From Hwanghaeella sp964350445 (lineage in GTDB: Bacteria; Pseudomonadota; Alphaproteobacteria; UBA8366; Aestuariispiraceae), in assembly GCA_964350445.1 (NCBI GenBank), contig CAYGKA010000006.1:62001-126000 (forward strand): a stretch of 64,000 nt of DNA, written 5' to 3'. The notes beneath the pieces are model-generated. The model made no database searches. It had not been told where the DNA came from and saw nothing but the letters and a program-made list of their open reading frames with translations. The position numbers and the translations under genes were made by a program. Positions 50,120-58,736 of the stretch are shown in pieces. The stretch's first letter is position 1; each line of letters starts with the position of its first letter.

Positions 50120-51739
50120 TTACTCCGCTTGAATCTCGATCAAGCCGCGCTCGACCAGCAATTCGCGGATCATCTTCTTGGTGATTTTGCCATAGGCCGA
50201 TTTGGGCATCTCTTCGAGGAAGATGAACTTCTTGGGCATTTTGTAGCCGGCAATCTTCGGCTTCAGCCAGTTCGCAAGCTCGTCGCCCTCCACGGCACCA
50301 CCGTCGCGAAGCACGCAAACGGCAATACCCACTTCACCCCACGTCGGGTCGGGCACGCCCAGAACCGCCGTTTCACTGATGGCATCATGGGTCAGTATCT
50401 TTTCTTCGATCTCACGCGGATAGATGTTCGAGCCGCCGGATATGTACATGTCGGATTCCCGGCCCGTGATGTAAAGATATCCCTGCGCATCCATGTGGCC
50501 CAGATCGCCGGTCCGGAACCAACCGTTCCGAAAGGCCTTGGCGTTGGCTTCGGGATTGTCGAAGTAACCGGCGAAGACTGCCGGACCGATCACGCAGATC
50601 TCGCCGGTCTCGCCCGCCGCCAATTCGTTGCCCTGGCCATCCTGGATCGAGACCTGCATCCCCGTGCGTTCGTAGCCGCAACTGCCGATCCGCATCAACG
50701 CGTCGTCAGCGAAATGTTCGTCTGTCGGCAGCACAGTGATATTGCCCGTAACTTCGCCAAGTCCGAAGTATTGAACGAGTACCGGACCCAGCTTTTCCAA
50801 AGCGCGCTGCTGATCCGCCCGGTACATCGGCGCACCGGCATAAATCACATGACGCAGGCTGGTATGGTCGTGGTCATCGACCGCCGGATGCTCCACAAGG
50901 AGTTTTACGATGGTCGGCACCGTGAACAAGTTCTCGATCCGGTACTCCTCCACCAACGCCCAGGCGATGTTCGGATCGAATCGCCCTGGCGGCAGCAGGA
51001 CGGTCGCGGCGCCTGCCGCCACCTGCGTCAGTTGGTGAATGCCCGCGCCATGGCTGAGCGGCGCGACGACGAGCGATCGGCTGTCTCGGCCGGTTCCGGG
51101 CATCAGGTCGTGCAAATGGTTGAGTAGAACGAAGGCCATCTGGCCATGGGTCAGCACCGCGGCCTTCGGCCGGCCGGTGGTGCCGGATGTAAAAAAGAAC
51201 CAGCAGGGATCGTCCTGACCGACAGGGCAGTCCGCTACCGGCAGGCCCTTGTGGTCCGCGATCAGCGTTTCGATATCCCGGTCGTCCCCACTGCCGATCG
51301 AGACAACGAATTCCACCTTCTCCGCCTGGCATGCCGCCGCGTGATCGGGAAACTCGGCCCCGCAGATCATGCCGCGGGCGCCGCTGGAACGCGCCAGCCA
51401 GGCGACCTCGTCAGGGCTTTGACGGAAATTCGTCGGCACCCAGACGACGCCCAGCCGGAAACTGGCGAGCATGGATTCGAACATCTGGTTGCAGTTCTGC
51501 GACTGCACCAGCAAGCGGTCGCCTTTGACCAAACCGAACCTGTCGCGCAACCCGGCCGCCAGCGCGGAAACGCGGGCATCCAATTCCGCCCAAGTCCAAC
51601 GTTCCTCGCCCCAGACGAGAGCCAAGTTTTCCGGGTCCCGGCGGGCGTTCCGTGTCAGGAAATGCGCCAGGTTCGCTACTCTGGTCGAACACCGCGCGAC
51701 ACCGCCTTTCGGATCGGCAAGGGGTGATGCCCAATTCAT
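50120..51739 (-). CDS. AMP-dependent acyl-CoA synthetase/ligase, second
   Basis: ATG 51739 (GGAG with 8-nt spacing) gives 539 residues; an ATG nine bases upstream is too close to that site. ANL motifs are FFTSGTTGRPKAAVLTHGQM, YFGLGEVTGN, GWFRTGDLGHMDAQGYLYITG and the C-terminal SAYGKITKKMIREL with the catalytic Lys. It activates a free acid to its CoA thioester. It is not adjacent to a crotonase, unlike the ligase at 44838, so it may serve a different acid; a SnoaL gene follows and an SDR gene precedes it. Confidence 0.9.
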   Translation of the reverse strand: MNWASPLADPKGGVARCSTRVANLAHFLTRNARRDPENLALVWGEERWTWAELDARVSALAAGLRDRFGLVKGDRLLVQSQNCNQMFESMLASFRLGVVWVPTNFRQSPDEVAWLARSSGARGMICGAEFPDHAAACQAEKVEFVVSIGSGDDRDIETLIADHKGLPVADCPVGQDDPCWFFFTSGTTGRPKAAVLTHGQMAFVLLNHLHDLMPGTGRDSRSLVVAPLSHGAGIHQLTQVAAGAATVLLPPGRFDPNIAWALVEEYRIENLFTVPTIVKLLVEHPAVDDHDHTSLRHVIYAGAPMYRADQQRALEKLGPVLVQYFGLGEVTGNITVLPTDEHFADDALMRIGSCGYERTGMQVSIQDGQGNELAAGETGEICVIGPAVFAGYFDNPEANAKAFRNGWFRTGDLGHMDAQGYLYITGRESDMYISGGSNIYPREIEEKILTHDAISETAVLGVPDPTWGEVGIAVCVLRDGGAVEGDELANWLKPKIAGYKMPKKFIFLEEMPKSAYGKITKKMIRELLVERGLIEIQAE

Positions 51740-51787
51740 GTCATACACTCCGTCTAGGATCGTTTTTGGTGGAGGGTCCGGTCAATC

Positions 51788-52585
51788 CTACGCGATGCGA
51801 CCCGTCAGGCCACCATCGACGATGATATGCGTCCCGTTGACGTAGCGCGCCTCGTCACTCGCCAGAAACAACGCGGCATAGGCCGTGTCCCAGGCATCGC
51901 CCATCTTGCCCGTCGGCGATTGTGCGTCGCGCTTTTCGATCATCTCATCGACGCCGGCGCCGTAACTCGCGGCCAGCGGCTCGCGGATCATTGGCGTATT
52001 CATCAGGCCCGGCATGACGCAATTGGCGCGAATCCCCTGGCCAGCATATTGCAACGCCACGTTCTGCGTCAGCGCAAGGACCGCGGCCTTTGTCGCCGAA
52101 TAGGCGGCATAGGGAAAACCGAGCCATCGTATCCCTGCAATCGATCCGATATTGACGATGGAACCCGCCTGCTGTTCCACCATGATCGGCAACACATGCT
52201 TGCAGGCCAAGAAGATACCGGTCTGATTCACCGCAACAACGCGATTCCAGCTTTCCTCCGACGCTTCGACCGGGCCACCCGTTTCGGCAATGCCGACATT
52301 GTTGTGCAACACGTCGATGCGGCCATAGCTGTCGCGCGCGAAGGCGGCCGTCGCCGCAAGATCGGCGCTGGACGTAACATCCGCCTGCACCGATACCGCA
52401 TCCCCGCCTTCTTCCCGTATCAACAGGGCGGTTCTTTCCGCGGCCTCCGGGTCGCGGTCGGCCACCACCACGCGAGCTCCTTCGCGGGCATAGAGCGCCG
52501 CGGCGGCCTTGCCGTTCGACCACCCTTCGGTCAGGGCGCCGCCGCCGACCACCAAGACCGCCTTGCCCTTCATGCGTTCCGCCAT
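51788..52585 (-). CDS. Short-chain dehydrogenase/reductase
   Basis: This 265-residue SDR has a slightly divergent cofactor loop (VGGGALTEGWSNGKA instead of TGxxxGIG), a clear NNVG-type strand (LHNNVGIAETGG) and the catalytic Ser (IVNIGSIAG), Tyr and Lys (AYSATKAAV). It ends VDGGLTGRIA as in many SDR enzymes. It probably oxidises or reduces a hydroxyl/keto group in the pathway of the neighbouring ligase, 48 nt downstream. Confidence 0.88.
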   Translation of the reverse strand: MAERMKGKAVLVVGGGALTEGWSNGKAAAALYAREGARVVVADRDPEAAERTALLIREEGGDAVSVQADVTSSADLAATAAFARDSYGRIDVLHNNVGIAETGGPVEASEESWNRVVAVNQTGIFLACKHVLPIMVEQQAGSIVNIGSIAGIRWLGFPYAAYSATKAAVLALTQNVALQYAGQGIRANCVMPGLMNTPMIREPLAASYGAGVDEMIEKRDAQSPTGKMGDAWDTAYAALFLASDEARYVNGTHIIVDGGLTGRIA

Positions 52586-52671
52586 GGTTCCTCCTCGGTG
52601 CTTCCCGCGCAGGCGCCGCCGCGGAGCGATGTCCTAAGCTTTCGGAGAGCTACATCTTCAAGGTTTTTGCA

Positions 52672-52695
52672 ACCCCGGCGCGGAAGCGCCGGGGT
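52672..52695. terminator. GC-rich hairpin between the SDR and GlcG genes
   Basis: Bases 52672-52681 pair perfectly (10 bp) with 52686-52695 around a GGAA loop. It sits in the 165-nt gap downstream of the GlcG gene and upstream of the SDR, all on the minus strand. There is no obvious T-run, so termination efficiency is uncertain. Confidence 0.55.
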
Positions 52696-52750
52696 CTAGC
52701 ATCTAAGAGGCCGCTAGGTGCCCTGACCCGAATGCAGGCCAGGCACTTTC

Positions 52751-53176
52751 CTAACCGCAATCGGCTTCCAGCCCGGCCTTTTCAATCGCCGCAACGGCCA
52801 GCGCTTCGTCATCGTCAGAGGCCGCGCCCGTGATCCCGACCGCGCCAATGATGCGCCCGTCCTGTTTGACCAAAACGCCGCCCGGCACGGGCACCATCAA
52901 ACCGTCGGACAGGGCGTTGACCGACTCAATGAAATAGGGCTGTTGCTGTGCCCTTTCGAACAAGGCGCGCGACCCTATACCCATGGCAACCGCGCCATTT
53001 GCCTTGCCGTGCGCGATTTTCGGACGCAAGGGGCTGGACCCGTCTTCCCGCGCCAGAGCGACGAGATCGCCCGCCGCGTCGACCACACAGGCCGTCATGG
53101 GCGGCATTTTCTTAGCGCGCGCGTCGGCAAGAATGGAATCGATCATCGTTCGGGCGGTATCGAGTTTGATTGTCAT
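52751..53176 (-). CDS. GlcG/HbpS (DUF336) family protein
   Basis: This 141-residue protein shows the GlcG/HbpS pattern: AKKMPPMTACVVDAAGDLVAL, KIAHGKANGAVAMG, then LMVPVPGGVLVKQDGRIIGAVGITGA at the C-terminal half. Members bind haem or small cofactors or accompany glycolate and propanediol catabolism; activity is often unknown. There is no signal peptide. It follows the SMP-30 gene by 96 nt on the same strand. Confidence 0.87.
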   Translation of the reverse strand: MTIKLDTARTMIDSILADARAKKMPPMTACVVDAAGDLVALAREDGSSPLRPKIAHGKANGAVAMGIGSRALFERAQQQPYFIESVNALSDGLMVPVPGGVLVKQDGRIIGAVGITGAASDDDEALAVAAIEKAGLEADCG

Positions 53177-53272
53177 CTGTGAAGAACCTCAATGGAGAAA
53201 AAGGGGAACGCAGGGGGACCCTGACGGAAACAGACAGGCGTCGCAATGGCCGCCAACGCGGCCAGCGCAATC

Positions 53273-54241
53273 CTATCCTCCGGCCACGCCGGCGACGTTG
53301 ACGTAAAGTGCGTAGACGGAGTGGCTTGCCGCCATGAAAATGCGGCTATTGGCGCGCCCACCGAAACACAGATTGGCGCATCGTTCGGGCAAGGCGATAC
53401 GGCCGATCGGCGTGCCGTCCGGCGCAAAGATCATCACGCCATCGAGATCGGCTGTCCCCATACCCCATCCGCACCAGAGATTGCCTTGGACATCGACACG
53501 AAAGCCGTCTGGCGTTCCGTCGCCGGCATCGATCAGGGTGCGCTTCCCGCCGATCGTCACCCCGTCCGGGGAGACGTCGTATTCAAGAATCTTTCGGTTC
53601 GGCTGGCCTCGGGACTCGACGATGTAGAGCTTTGTTTCGTCCGGTGAAAAGGCGAGGCCGTTGGGGCCGAGAATGTCGTCGGCGACAACCGTCACCGTGC
53701 CTGACACCGGGTCGACACGATAAACGTTCTGCCCAAGTTCAGGTTCAGCCTTATATCCCTCGTAATTCCCGGCAATGCCGAACGGCGGGTCGGTGAACCA
53801 TATTGATCCATCCGATTTTACCACGACATCGTTCGGTGAATTGAACCGCTTCCCGTCATAGCCATCCGCGATAACGGTGATACTGCCGTCATATTCCGTG
53901 CGCGTGACGCGCCGTCCCCCGTGCTCGCATGTGACGAGACGACCTTGCCGGTCGCGGGTCTGTCCATTGCCGAAATTCGAGGGGTTCCGATAAGCGGAAA
54001 CATGTCCCGTGACCTCGTCCCAGCGCATGATCCTGTTGTTCGGAATGTCACTCCACAGAAGATACCGGCCGTCACCGAACCAAACCGGCCCTTCGGACCA
54101 TCGACACCCGGTGGCGAGGCGCTCGACCCCCGCCAACGGCAACCGGAGCTTATCGAATCTGGGATCCAGGGACATGACCGAAGGGTCCGGATAACGCGCG
54201 GAAGGCCGCCATTCATCGTGCTTGTTGCCGCTATCCGACAT
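53273..54241 (-). CDS. SMP-30/gluconolactonase family lactonase
   Basis: ATG 54241 with GAGG upstream gives 322 residues. The beta-propeller metal-site residues are visible: Glu in SEGPVWFGDG, Asn in NSPNDVVVKSDG, and Asn/Asp in GPNGLAFSPDE and TPDGFRVDVQG. The family hydrolyses sugar or other lactones with a divalent metal. In this operon, with a Gfo/Idh/MocA dehydrogenase and SDRs, a step opening a lactone made by oxidation of a sugar-like or cyclic alcohol is a reasonable inference. It is probably cytoplasmic. Confidence 0.89.
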   Translation of the reverse strand: MSDSGNKHDEWRPSARYPDPSVMSLDPRFDKLRLPLAGVERLATGCRWSEGPVWFGDGRYLLWSDIPNNRIMRWDEVTGHVSAYRNPSNFGNGQTRDRQGRLVTCEHGGRRVTRTEYDGSITVIADGYDGKRFNSPNDVVVKSDGSIWFTDPPFGIAGNYEGYKAEPELGQNVYRVDPVSGTVTVVADDILGPNGLAFSPDETKLYIVESRGQPNRKILEYDVSPDGVTIGGKRTLIDAGDGTPDGFRVDVQGNLWCGWGMGTADLDGVMIFAPDGTPIGRIALPERCANLCFGGRANSRIFMAASHSVYALYVNVAGVAGG

Positions 54242-54259
54242 TATCTTTGCCTCACCCAA

Positions 54260-54357
54260 AAATTCCAATCAGGCGCGGAGTTTAAGGCAGGGATGACGGT
54301 CTGAACAGAGCAAGCCGCAAGGCAAATTCCAATCATCCGGCGGAGGATACTCCACCG
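54260..54357. repeat. 12-bp direct repeat and hairpin between the lactonase and SDR genes
   Basis: AAATTCCAATCA occurs at 54260-54271 and 54324-54335. A stem of 54338-54345 with 54350-54357 (one C-A mismatch on plus, G-U on the minus transcript) follows. They fill a 200-nt gap (54242-54441) downstream of the SDR gene on the minus strand. It may be a terminator or promoter region; nothing coding is supported. Confidence 0.4.
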
Positions 54358-54441
54358 TGATTGAACGCGCGGCTATGGAGCGAACAAGTTTTTTTGTTTG
54401 GTGCAAAACGCTACAGGTCAATGTCGGCAGATGATCGGCGC

Positions 54442-55233
54442 TTAGTGCATTCCGCCTGTGGCGCCGCCGTCAATGGCGATTTGGACACCTTGGATATGGC
54501 GCGATGCAGGCGCGCATAGAAAGGCAACCGCATTCGCAACGTCTTCCGGCTGCCCCAGACGGCGGATTCCGGCCCCGCTGACATTGCGTTCCTTGGCTTC
54601 CGCAATGGAAATGCCTTCGTTCTTCGCCTGTTGTTCCAGCAGCATCTGCATCCGGTCGGAAACGGTCATCCCGGGATGCACGATGTTAACGTTCACATCG
54701 TCTTTCAGTCCCTGCTTGGACAGCGACTTCGTGAAATGGGCGAGTGCCGCGTTGACCGCGCCGCCGACCATGAAACCGGGGCCCGGCGTATAGGCGGCCG
54801 CCCCACCGACATTGACGACGGTTCCCTTGGCTTGCTTGAGCGCCGGCCAGAAAAGCCGCGACAGACGCACCGCCCCGTGGAACTTCAGGTCAAAGCCGTC
54901 CAACCATTCCGAGTCCGGTTGCGCAGGAAACAGACCGGCTTTGGTGTCGCCGGCGCAGTTGACCAGGATATCGACACGCCCAAAGCGGTCGACAGCTGCC
55001 TTGGCGGCCTGTTCGCAGCCTTCCAATGTCGTCAAATCCGCCGCACAAAAATCCGCAGCGACAGCATGGCCCGTTGCGATTTCACCTGCAGCCGCAGCCA
55101 AGGCATCGCCCGACCGCGCCAACAGAAAAACATCCGCACCATCCGCCGCCAAGCGATCCGCAATGGCGCGCCCGATCCCCTTGCTCGCGCCAGAAACAAC
55201 GGCGATTTTTCCGGCCAAAATTTTCCCCTGCAC
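54442..55233 (-). CDS. SDR-fold protein lacking the catalytic Tyr/Lys
   Basis: This 263-residue protein has an intact cofactor loop (SGASKGIG) and the LVNCAG-type strand (DILVNCAGDTKAG) of the SDR family. Where the Ser and YxxxK should be, it reads VVNVGGAAAYTPGPG followed by FMVGGAVNAAL, so the catalytic Ser, Tyr and Lys appear replaced by Gly, Gly and Asn. It may therefore bind NAD(P) without ordinary SDR chemistry, or use other residues. It lies 29 nt from the following SDR gene in the lactonase/LIV run. Confidence 0.78.
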   Translation of the reverse strand: MQGKILAGKIAVVSGASKGIGRAIADRLAADGADVFLLARSGDALAAAAGEIATGHAVAADFCAADLTTLEGCEQAAKAAVDRFGRVDILVNCAGDTKAGLFPAQPDSEWLDGFDLKFHGAVRLSRLFWPALKQAKGTVVNVGGAAAYTPGPGFMVGGAVNAALAHFTKSLSKQGLKDDVNVNIVHPGMTVSDRMQMLLEQQAKNEGISIAEAKERNVSGAGIRRLGQPEDVANAVAFLCAPASRHIQGVQIAIDGGATGGMH

Positions 55234-55262
55234 GATCGTTCCTCCCCTGAGCTCCGGGTCGC

Positions 55263-56090
55263 CTATTGGCTCGCCGTTACGCCGCCATCAACATAGATTA
55301 TCTGGCCCGTCATGTAACTGCCGGCCGGCGCGGCGAAAGTAATCACGGGGCCGGTTACCTCGGTAGGGTCGCCAATACGGCCCAGCGGATTCCTGTCCAA
55401 GATGAAGTCCCGGAAATCCGCGTTCTCGAGATGCGGCTTGATACGATCCGATTGGATAAAGGTAGGCGCGACGCCGTTCACGGTAATGCCGTGGGGCGCC
55501 AATTCCATCGCGTGCTGCTTTACCAGCATCAACAGACCGCCCTTGGTGCTGCAATAGGCGGAGTATCCCCGGCCGCGAAGGGCCAGTTGTGAGCGAACAG
55601 AGAGCAGATGAATATGCCGTCCCGGCTTCCCCGCTTCGATTTGAATGCGCGCCACAGCCTGGCCCAGGAACATGCCGGCCTTCAAATTCGTCTCGTACAT
55701 CAGGTCGAAGGTCTCTTCCGTAACCTCCAGCAACTTCTGCTCCCGCTGAATGCCGACGCAGTTTACCAGGATGTCGATGCCACCATGTTCCGTGGCAATG
55801 CCCTCCGCCACGGTTCGAATATCCCCAACCGACCGCGCGTCGAGGGCATACCCGGCGGCCTGGAAACCGGCAACACGGATGTCGGCTGCAAGCGCTTCGG
55901 CCTTGCCGCGGTTCGGTCCGGCGACCGTGACAAACGCGCCCTGCACCGCCAACGCCCAGCAGATTGCCGCCCCGAGTGCGCCGTACCCGCCCGGCACAAA
56001 GGCGACGGCGCCGGTCAGGTCGAACTGCGTCTTCAGCTTTTCCAGGTCGATGGTGGGCGTCAGGCTTTCCCTGACGATCGGTTCGGACAT
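55263..56090 (-). CDS. Short-chain dehydrogenase/reductase
   Basis: This 275-residue SDR has a divergent loop (VPGGYGALGAAI), NCVG at DILVNCVGIQ and a complete Ser (LLSVRSQLAL), Tyr and Lys (YSAYCSTKGGLL) tetrad. Its structure resembles D-mannonate or gluconate oxidoreductases of the UxuB/IdnO type by eye, but specificity is not firm. It lies 4 nt after the Gfo/Idh/MocA gene, forming a probable two-step oxidation pair. Confidence 0.88.
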   Translation of the reverse strand: MSEPIVRESLTPTIDLEKLKTQFDLTGAVAFVPGGYGALGAAICWALAVQGAFVTVAGPNRGKAEALAADIRVAGFQAAGYALDARSVGDIRTVAEGIATEHGGIDILVNCVGIQREQKLLEVTEETFDLMYETNLKAGMFLGQAVARIQIEAGKPGRHIHLLSVRSQLALRGRGYSAYCSTKGGLLMLVKQHAMELAPHGITVNGVAPTFIQSDRIKPHLENADFRDFILDRNPLGRIGDPTEVTGPVITFAAPAGSYMTGQIIYVDGGVTASQ

Positions 56091-56094
56091 GCGA

Positions 56095-57099
56095 TTAGAC
56101 CTCTATTCCGGCGGCGGTATACACGGATTCCATCAACCGCAACGTTTCCAGATTGTCGAGCCTGTCCGTTTCGAAAGGCGCATCCGTTCGGATGCCGTGG
56201 ACAAATTGCCGTATCGCCTCTGTGAAGCATTCCTGGTAGCGACCGGCAAGATCGACCTTTTCCGCCCTGTCTTCCTGTCCCACCAAGAAGATACGGTCGA
56301 AATCCATCACCAGCGTACCGGTCGTACCGACCACCTCGTAGCGGTCCGCCGGCAGGGGTTGGTAACCAGGCGCGGTCAGCGTGCCGTCGGCCACCGCGAC
56401 AAGGCCGGCCTCGCCCCGCAGCACGATCGTCGCCGTATCTTCCCCCGGCAGGTCCATATTGAGGCGTCCCAGCACCGCGGAAGCGACCGTCAGCGGACCC
56501 AGCGTGCAGCGCATGATGTCCAGGTGGTGGATCATCGTCTCGAAAACGATGTTGCGGTCGAAGCCGGTCAGATAGGGTTGCCGGTCGACCAGAAAGGGTG
56601 TCTCGCCGTTCAGGGAAACGAGGCCCGAACAACGAACCGTCATCGCGGCATGGCGCGGTGTGCCGATCCTGCCCTGGTTGATCCAGTCGCGGACGATGCG
56701 ATAATGCGGACGGAAGCGATAATTCTCATGCACCATGAAGCGCACGCGCTCTCCAATCTCCGCGATAAGGGCTTCGGCTTCGCGAACAGTCCGGGTCAAG
56801 GGCTTCTGGCACATGACATGGATGCCGCGGTCCGCTGCCGCACGGGCGATGGGCGCATGAGCGTCGACGGAAGCGGCAATGTCCACCGCATCGATACCGC
56901 CATCGTCGAACATCGCATCGGCATCGGTATAAATGCGGTCGATGCCAAATTCCTGCGCGCGCGCCGCCGCCCTGTCACGATCGGTATCGCAGACGGCAAC
57001 AACCGCCGCCCCTTCCACGGCTTCCCAGCCACGGAAATGGAATTGGCTGATCATACCGGTGCCAACGACCGCAGCGCGTAAAGTCGACCCATTAGCCAT
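56095..57099 (-). CDS. Gfo/Idh/MocA-family oxidoreductase
   Basis: This 334-residue NAD(P)-dependent dehydrogenase has the N-terminal loop VVGTGMISQFHF, the conserved CQKPLTRT (the EKP-type motif with Gln replacing Glu, Lys kept) and the substrate region HENYRFRPHYRIVRDW. A probable active-site His lies in ETMIHHLDIMR. Family members oxidise sugars, polyols, inositol or cyclic alcohols, or reduce biliverdin. With the LIV transporter and lactonase it could act on a polyol or sugar-like substrate. It overlaps the cupin gene by 8 nt. Confidence 0.88.
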   Translation of the reverse strand: MANGSTLRAAVVGTGMISQFHFRGWEAVEGAAVVAVCDTDRDRAAARAQEFGIDRIYTDADAMFDDGGIDAVDIAASVDAHAPIARAAADRGIHVMCQKPLTRTVREAEALIAEIGERVRFMVHENYRFRPHYRIVRDWINQGRIGTPRHAAMTVRCSGLVSLNGETPFLVDRQPYLTGFDRNIVFETMIHHLDIMRCTLGPLTVASAVLGRLNMDLPGEDTATIVLRGEAGLVAVADGTLTAPGYQPLPADRYEVVGTTGTLVMDFDRIFLVGQEDRAEKVDLAGRYQECFTEAIRQFVHGIRTDAPFETDRLDNLETLRLMESVYTAAGIEV

Positions 57100-57400
57100 A
57101 ACCGTACAACCACCTCGATACTCTGCCCGAAATATTCTTCAGGGAATGGGATACGCCGCGCGGAATGAAGATCAGGTCGCCCGGCTCGGCGATGAAGGTT
57201 TCGGACCCTACCGTGATTTCCAACCGCCCGTCTTCCACCATTACGTATTCGTTGGTCGAATGAACGAAGTCGTTCCATTCCTGCCCTGGCGGGTCGATGA
57301 ACCGCGCGAAAGAGAACCCTTCCGCCTGCCAATCTCGGCGCACCGTTTCCGCATCCACAGGCGCCGGATAGCGCCCCCTGTCCACTGTCTGAATAGTCAT
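57092..57400 (-). CDS. Small single-domain cupin
   Basis: This 102-residue cupin has the first motif as HSTNEYVMVEDGRLEI and the second as PGDLIFIPRGVSHSLKN. The HxH/Glu/His metal set is partly altered (the HxH is HST). It would be a small metal-binding isomerase or a binding protein. The start overlaps the stop of the truncated ABC ATPase gene by 4 nt, so it is translationally linked with it. Confidence 0.85.
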   Translation of the reverse strand: MTIQTVDRGRYPAPVDAETVRRDWQAEGFSFARFIDPPGQEWNDFVHSTNEYVMVEDGRLEITVGSETFIAEPGDLIFIPRGVSHSLKNISGRVSRWLYGYG

Positions 57401-58044
57401 CCCGTACCTGCCGATGCCGCCTGTTCGCCCAGTAACTTGCCCAAATAGGCCTGGACCGGTTGCAACTGGGTCAATTCGTCGAAAGACCCGGCGTGACTGA
57501 GGTTGCCTTTCTGAACGAAGATAAAGCGTTCGCAGATTTCCCGCAGGATATCCAGATGGAAGCGCTCGTTAGGATGGACACACAGAAACACCAGCCGGTT
57601 CTCAGCGCGTAACTTCCGAAAGAAATCCAGCATGAAGCCGATATAACCGTCCTGTGTATTGAACTGCGGTTCGTCGAACAGATGAACGAGTGGATAGTCG
57701 CTGCCTGCCCGTTCCATCATGAAGGCCGGCTTACGGCGGGCGAAATGGCGCACCTGGTAGGATTGATGATAATGAATCGCCAATCGGTCGCGCTCGTCAT
57801 AGCGGACATTGTGGATGTTCCTACCGGCACAGACGACCTTGCCCGCAGTCGGTACGTTTGACCCGGTCATCAGTTCGAACAGCGTCGTCTTTCCCGACCC
57901 GTTCGGTCCCATGAGGCCGACGATCTGCGGTTTCTCAATGGTGAAATCCGCCTCCAGCCGGAAGGTCTCCCGCTTGCGGAAGGTTCCCTTGCCATAAGTT
58001 TTGACCAGACCGTCCACGTGCAGCATCGGCGCGTTCATCGTCAA
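57397..58044 (-). CDS. Atypical ABC ATPase lacking the helical subdomain and signature motif
   Basis: This 215-residue ATPase has Walker A GPNGSGKTT (46-54), Walker B LVHLFDEP (about 119-126) and a switch His in FLCVHPNERF (157). Only about 64 residues separate Walker A and B, versus roughly 110-130 in ordinary transporters, and no LSGGQ motif is found. The missing segment is the alpha-helical subdomain. A normal LivG and LivF pair lies directly upstream (58041-59479), so this is a third, non-canonical ATPase. It may bind ATP without a standard composite site and serve a regulatory or accessory role. Confidence 0.82.
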   Translation of the reverse strand: MTMNAPMLHVDGLVKTYGKGTFRKRETFRLEADFTIEKPQIVGLMGPNGSGKTTLFELMTGSNVPTAGKVVCAGRNIHNVRYDERDRLAIHYHQSYQVRHFARRKPAFMMERAGSDYPLVHLFDEPQFNTQDGYIGFMLDFFRKLRAENRLVFLCVHPNERFHLDILREICERFIFVQKGNLSHAGSFDELTQLQPVQAYLGKLLGEQAASAGTG

Positions 58045-58736
58045 ACCCCCAGCAATCGTTCGCGCAGCGCGGTGTCGTTCAAAAGATCGCCCGCCGCGCC
58101 TTGGTGGACGATACGGCCATGGGCCATGACATAAACCCGGTCGGACACTTCCAACGCGGCCAAGGCGTTCTGTTCCACGATCAGCACCGATATGCCTTCC
58201 GACTTCAGGCGCCGGATCGTCTTCATCACGTCTTGGACGATCTTGGGCGCCAGGCCCTGCGACGGTTCGTCGAACAGGACGAGGCCCGGCGACCCGAGCA
58301 ACGCGCGGGAAATGGCGACCATCTGCATCTCGCCGCCAGACAGGTTCTCGCTGTCGCGGTGCATCAGATGCTCAAGGGCGGAGAAAATCTCGAACATCTC
58401 TCCCAGAGTCCAAGAGCGAAATCGGCTGTTGCGCCGGCCGATGGACAGGTTCTGCTCGACCTTCAGCGTCGGGAAGATGCGCCGGTCATCCGGGACCCAG
58501 CCAATGCCGAGTCGCACGATGTCATGGGTCTGCATGGTTGACACGTCGGTGCCGTCGAACTCGATCCGTCCGCTCTTCGGCGGGGTCAGCCCCAGGATGG
58601 AGCGAATGGTCGTCGTCTTGCCGACGCCATTTGCGCCCAGCAGGGCGACGACCTCCCCCTCACCGACGGAAAGCGACGTGCCGAACAGCGCTTGGGTTTC
58701 GCCATAGAAGGTTTCGATATTGTCGACCTGGAGCAT
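58041..58736 (-). CDS. livF: Branched-chain-type ABC transporter ATP-binding protein, second system
   Basis: The start at 58736 (shared T with the LivG stop) gives 231 residues; the frame is open upstream only inside livG. Walker A is GANGVGKTTT, the signature reads ENLSGGEMQMVAISRALL, Walker B is LVLFDEPSQGL and the switch is VEQNA. LivF hallmark GWVPDDRRIFPTLKVEQNL is present. It overlaps the atypical ATPase gene by 4 nt. Confidence 0.94.
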   Translation of the reverse strand: MLQVDNIETFYGETQALFGTSLSVGEGEVVALLGANGVGKTTTIRSILGLTPPKSGRIEFDGTDVSTMQTHDIVRLGIGWVPDDRRIFPTLKVEQNLSIGRRNSRFRSWTLGEMFEIFSALEHLMHRDSENLSGGEMQMVAISRALLGSPGLVLFDEPSQGLAPKIVQDVMKTIRRLKSEGISVLIVEQNALAALEVSDRVYVMAHGRIVHQGAAGDLLNDTALRERLLGV

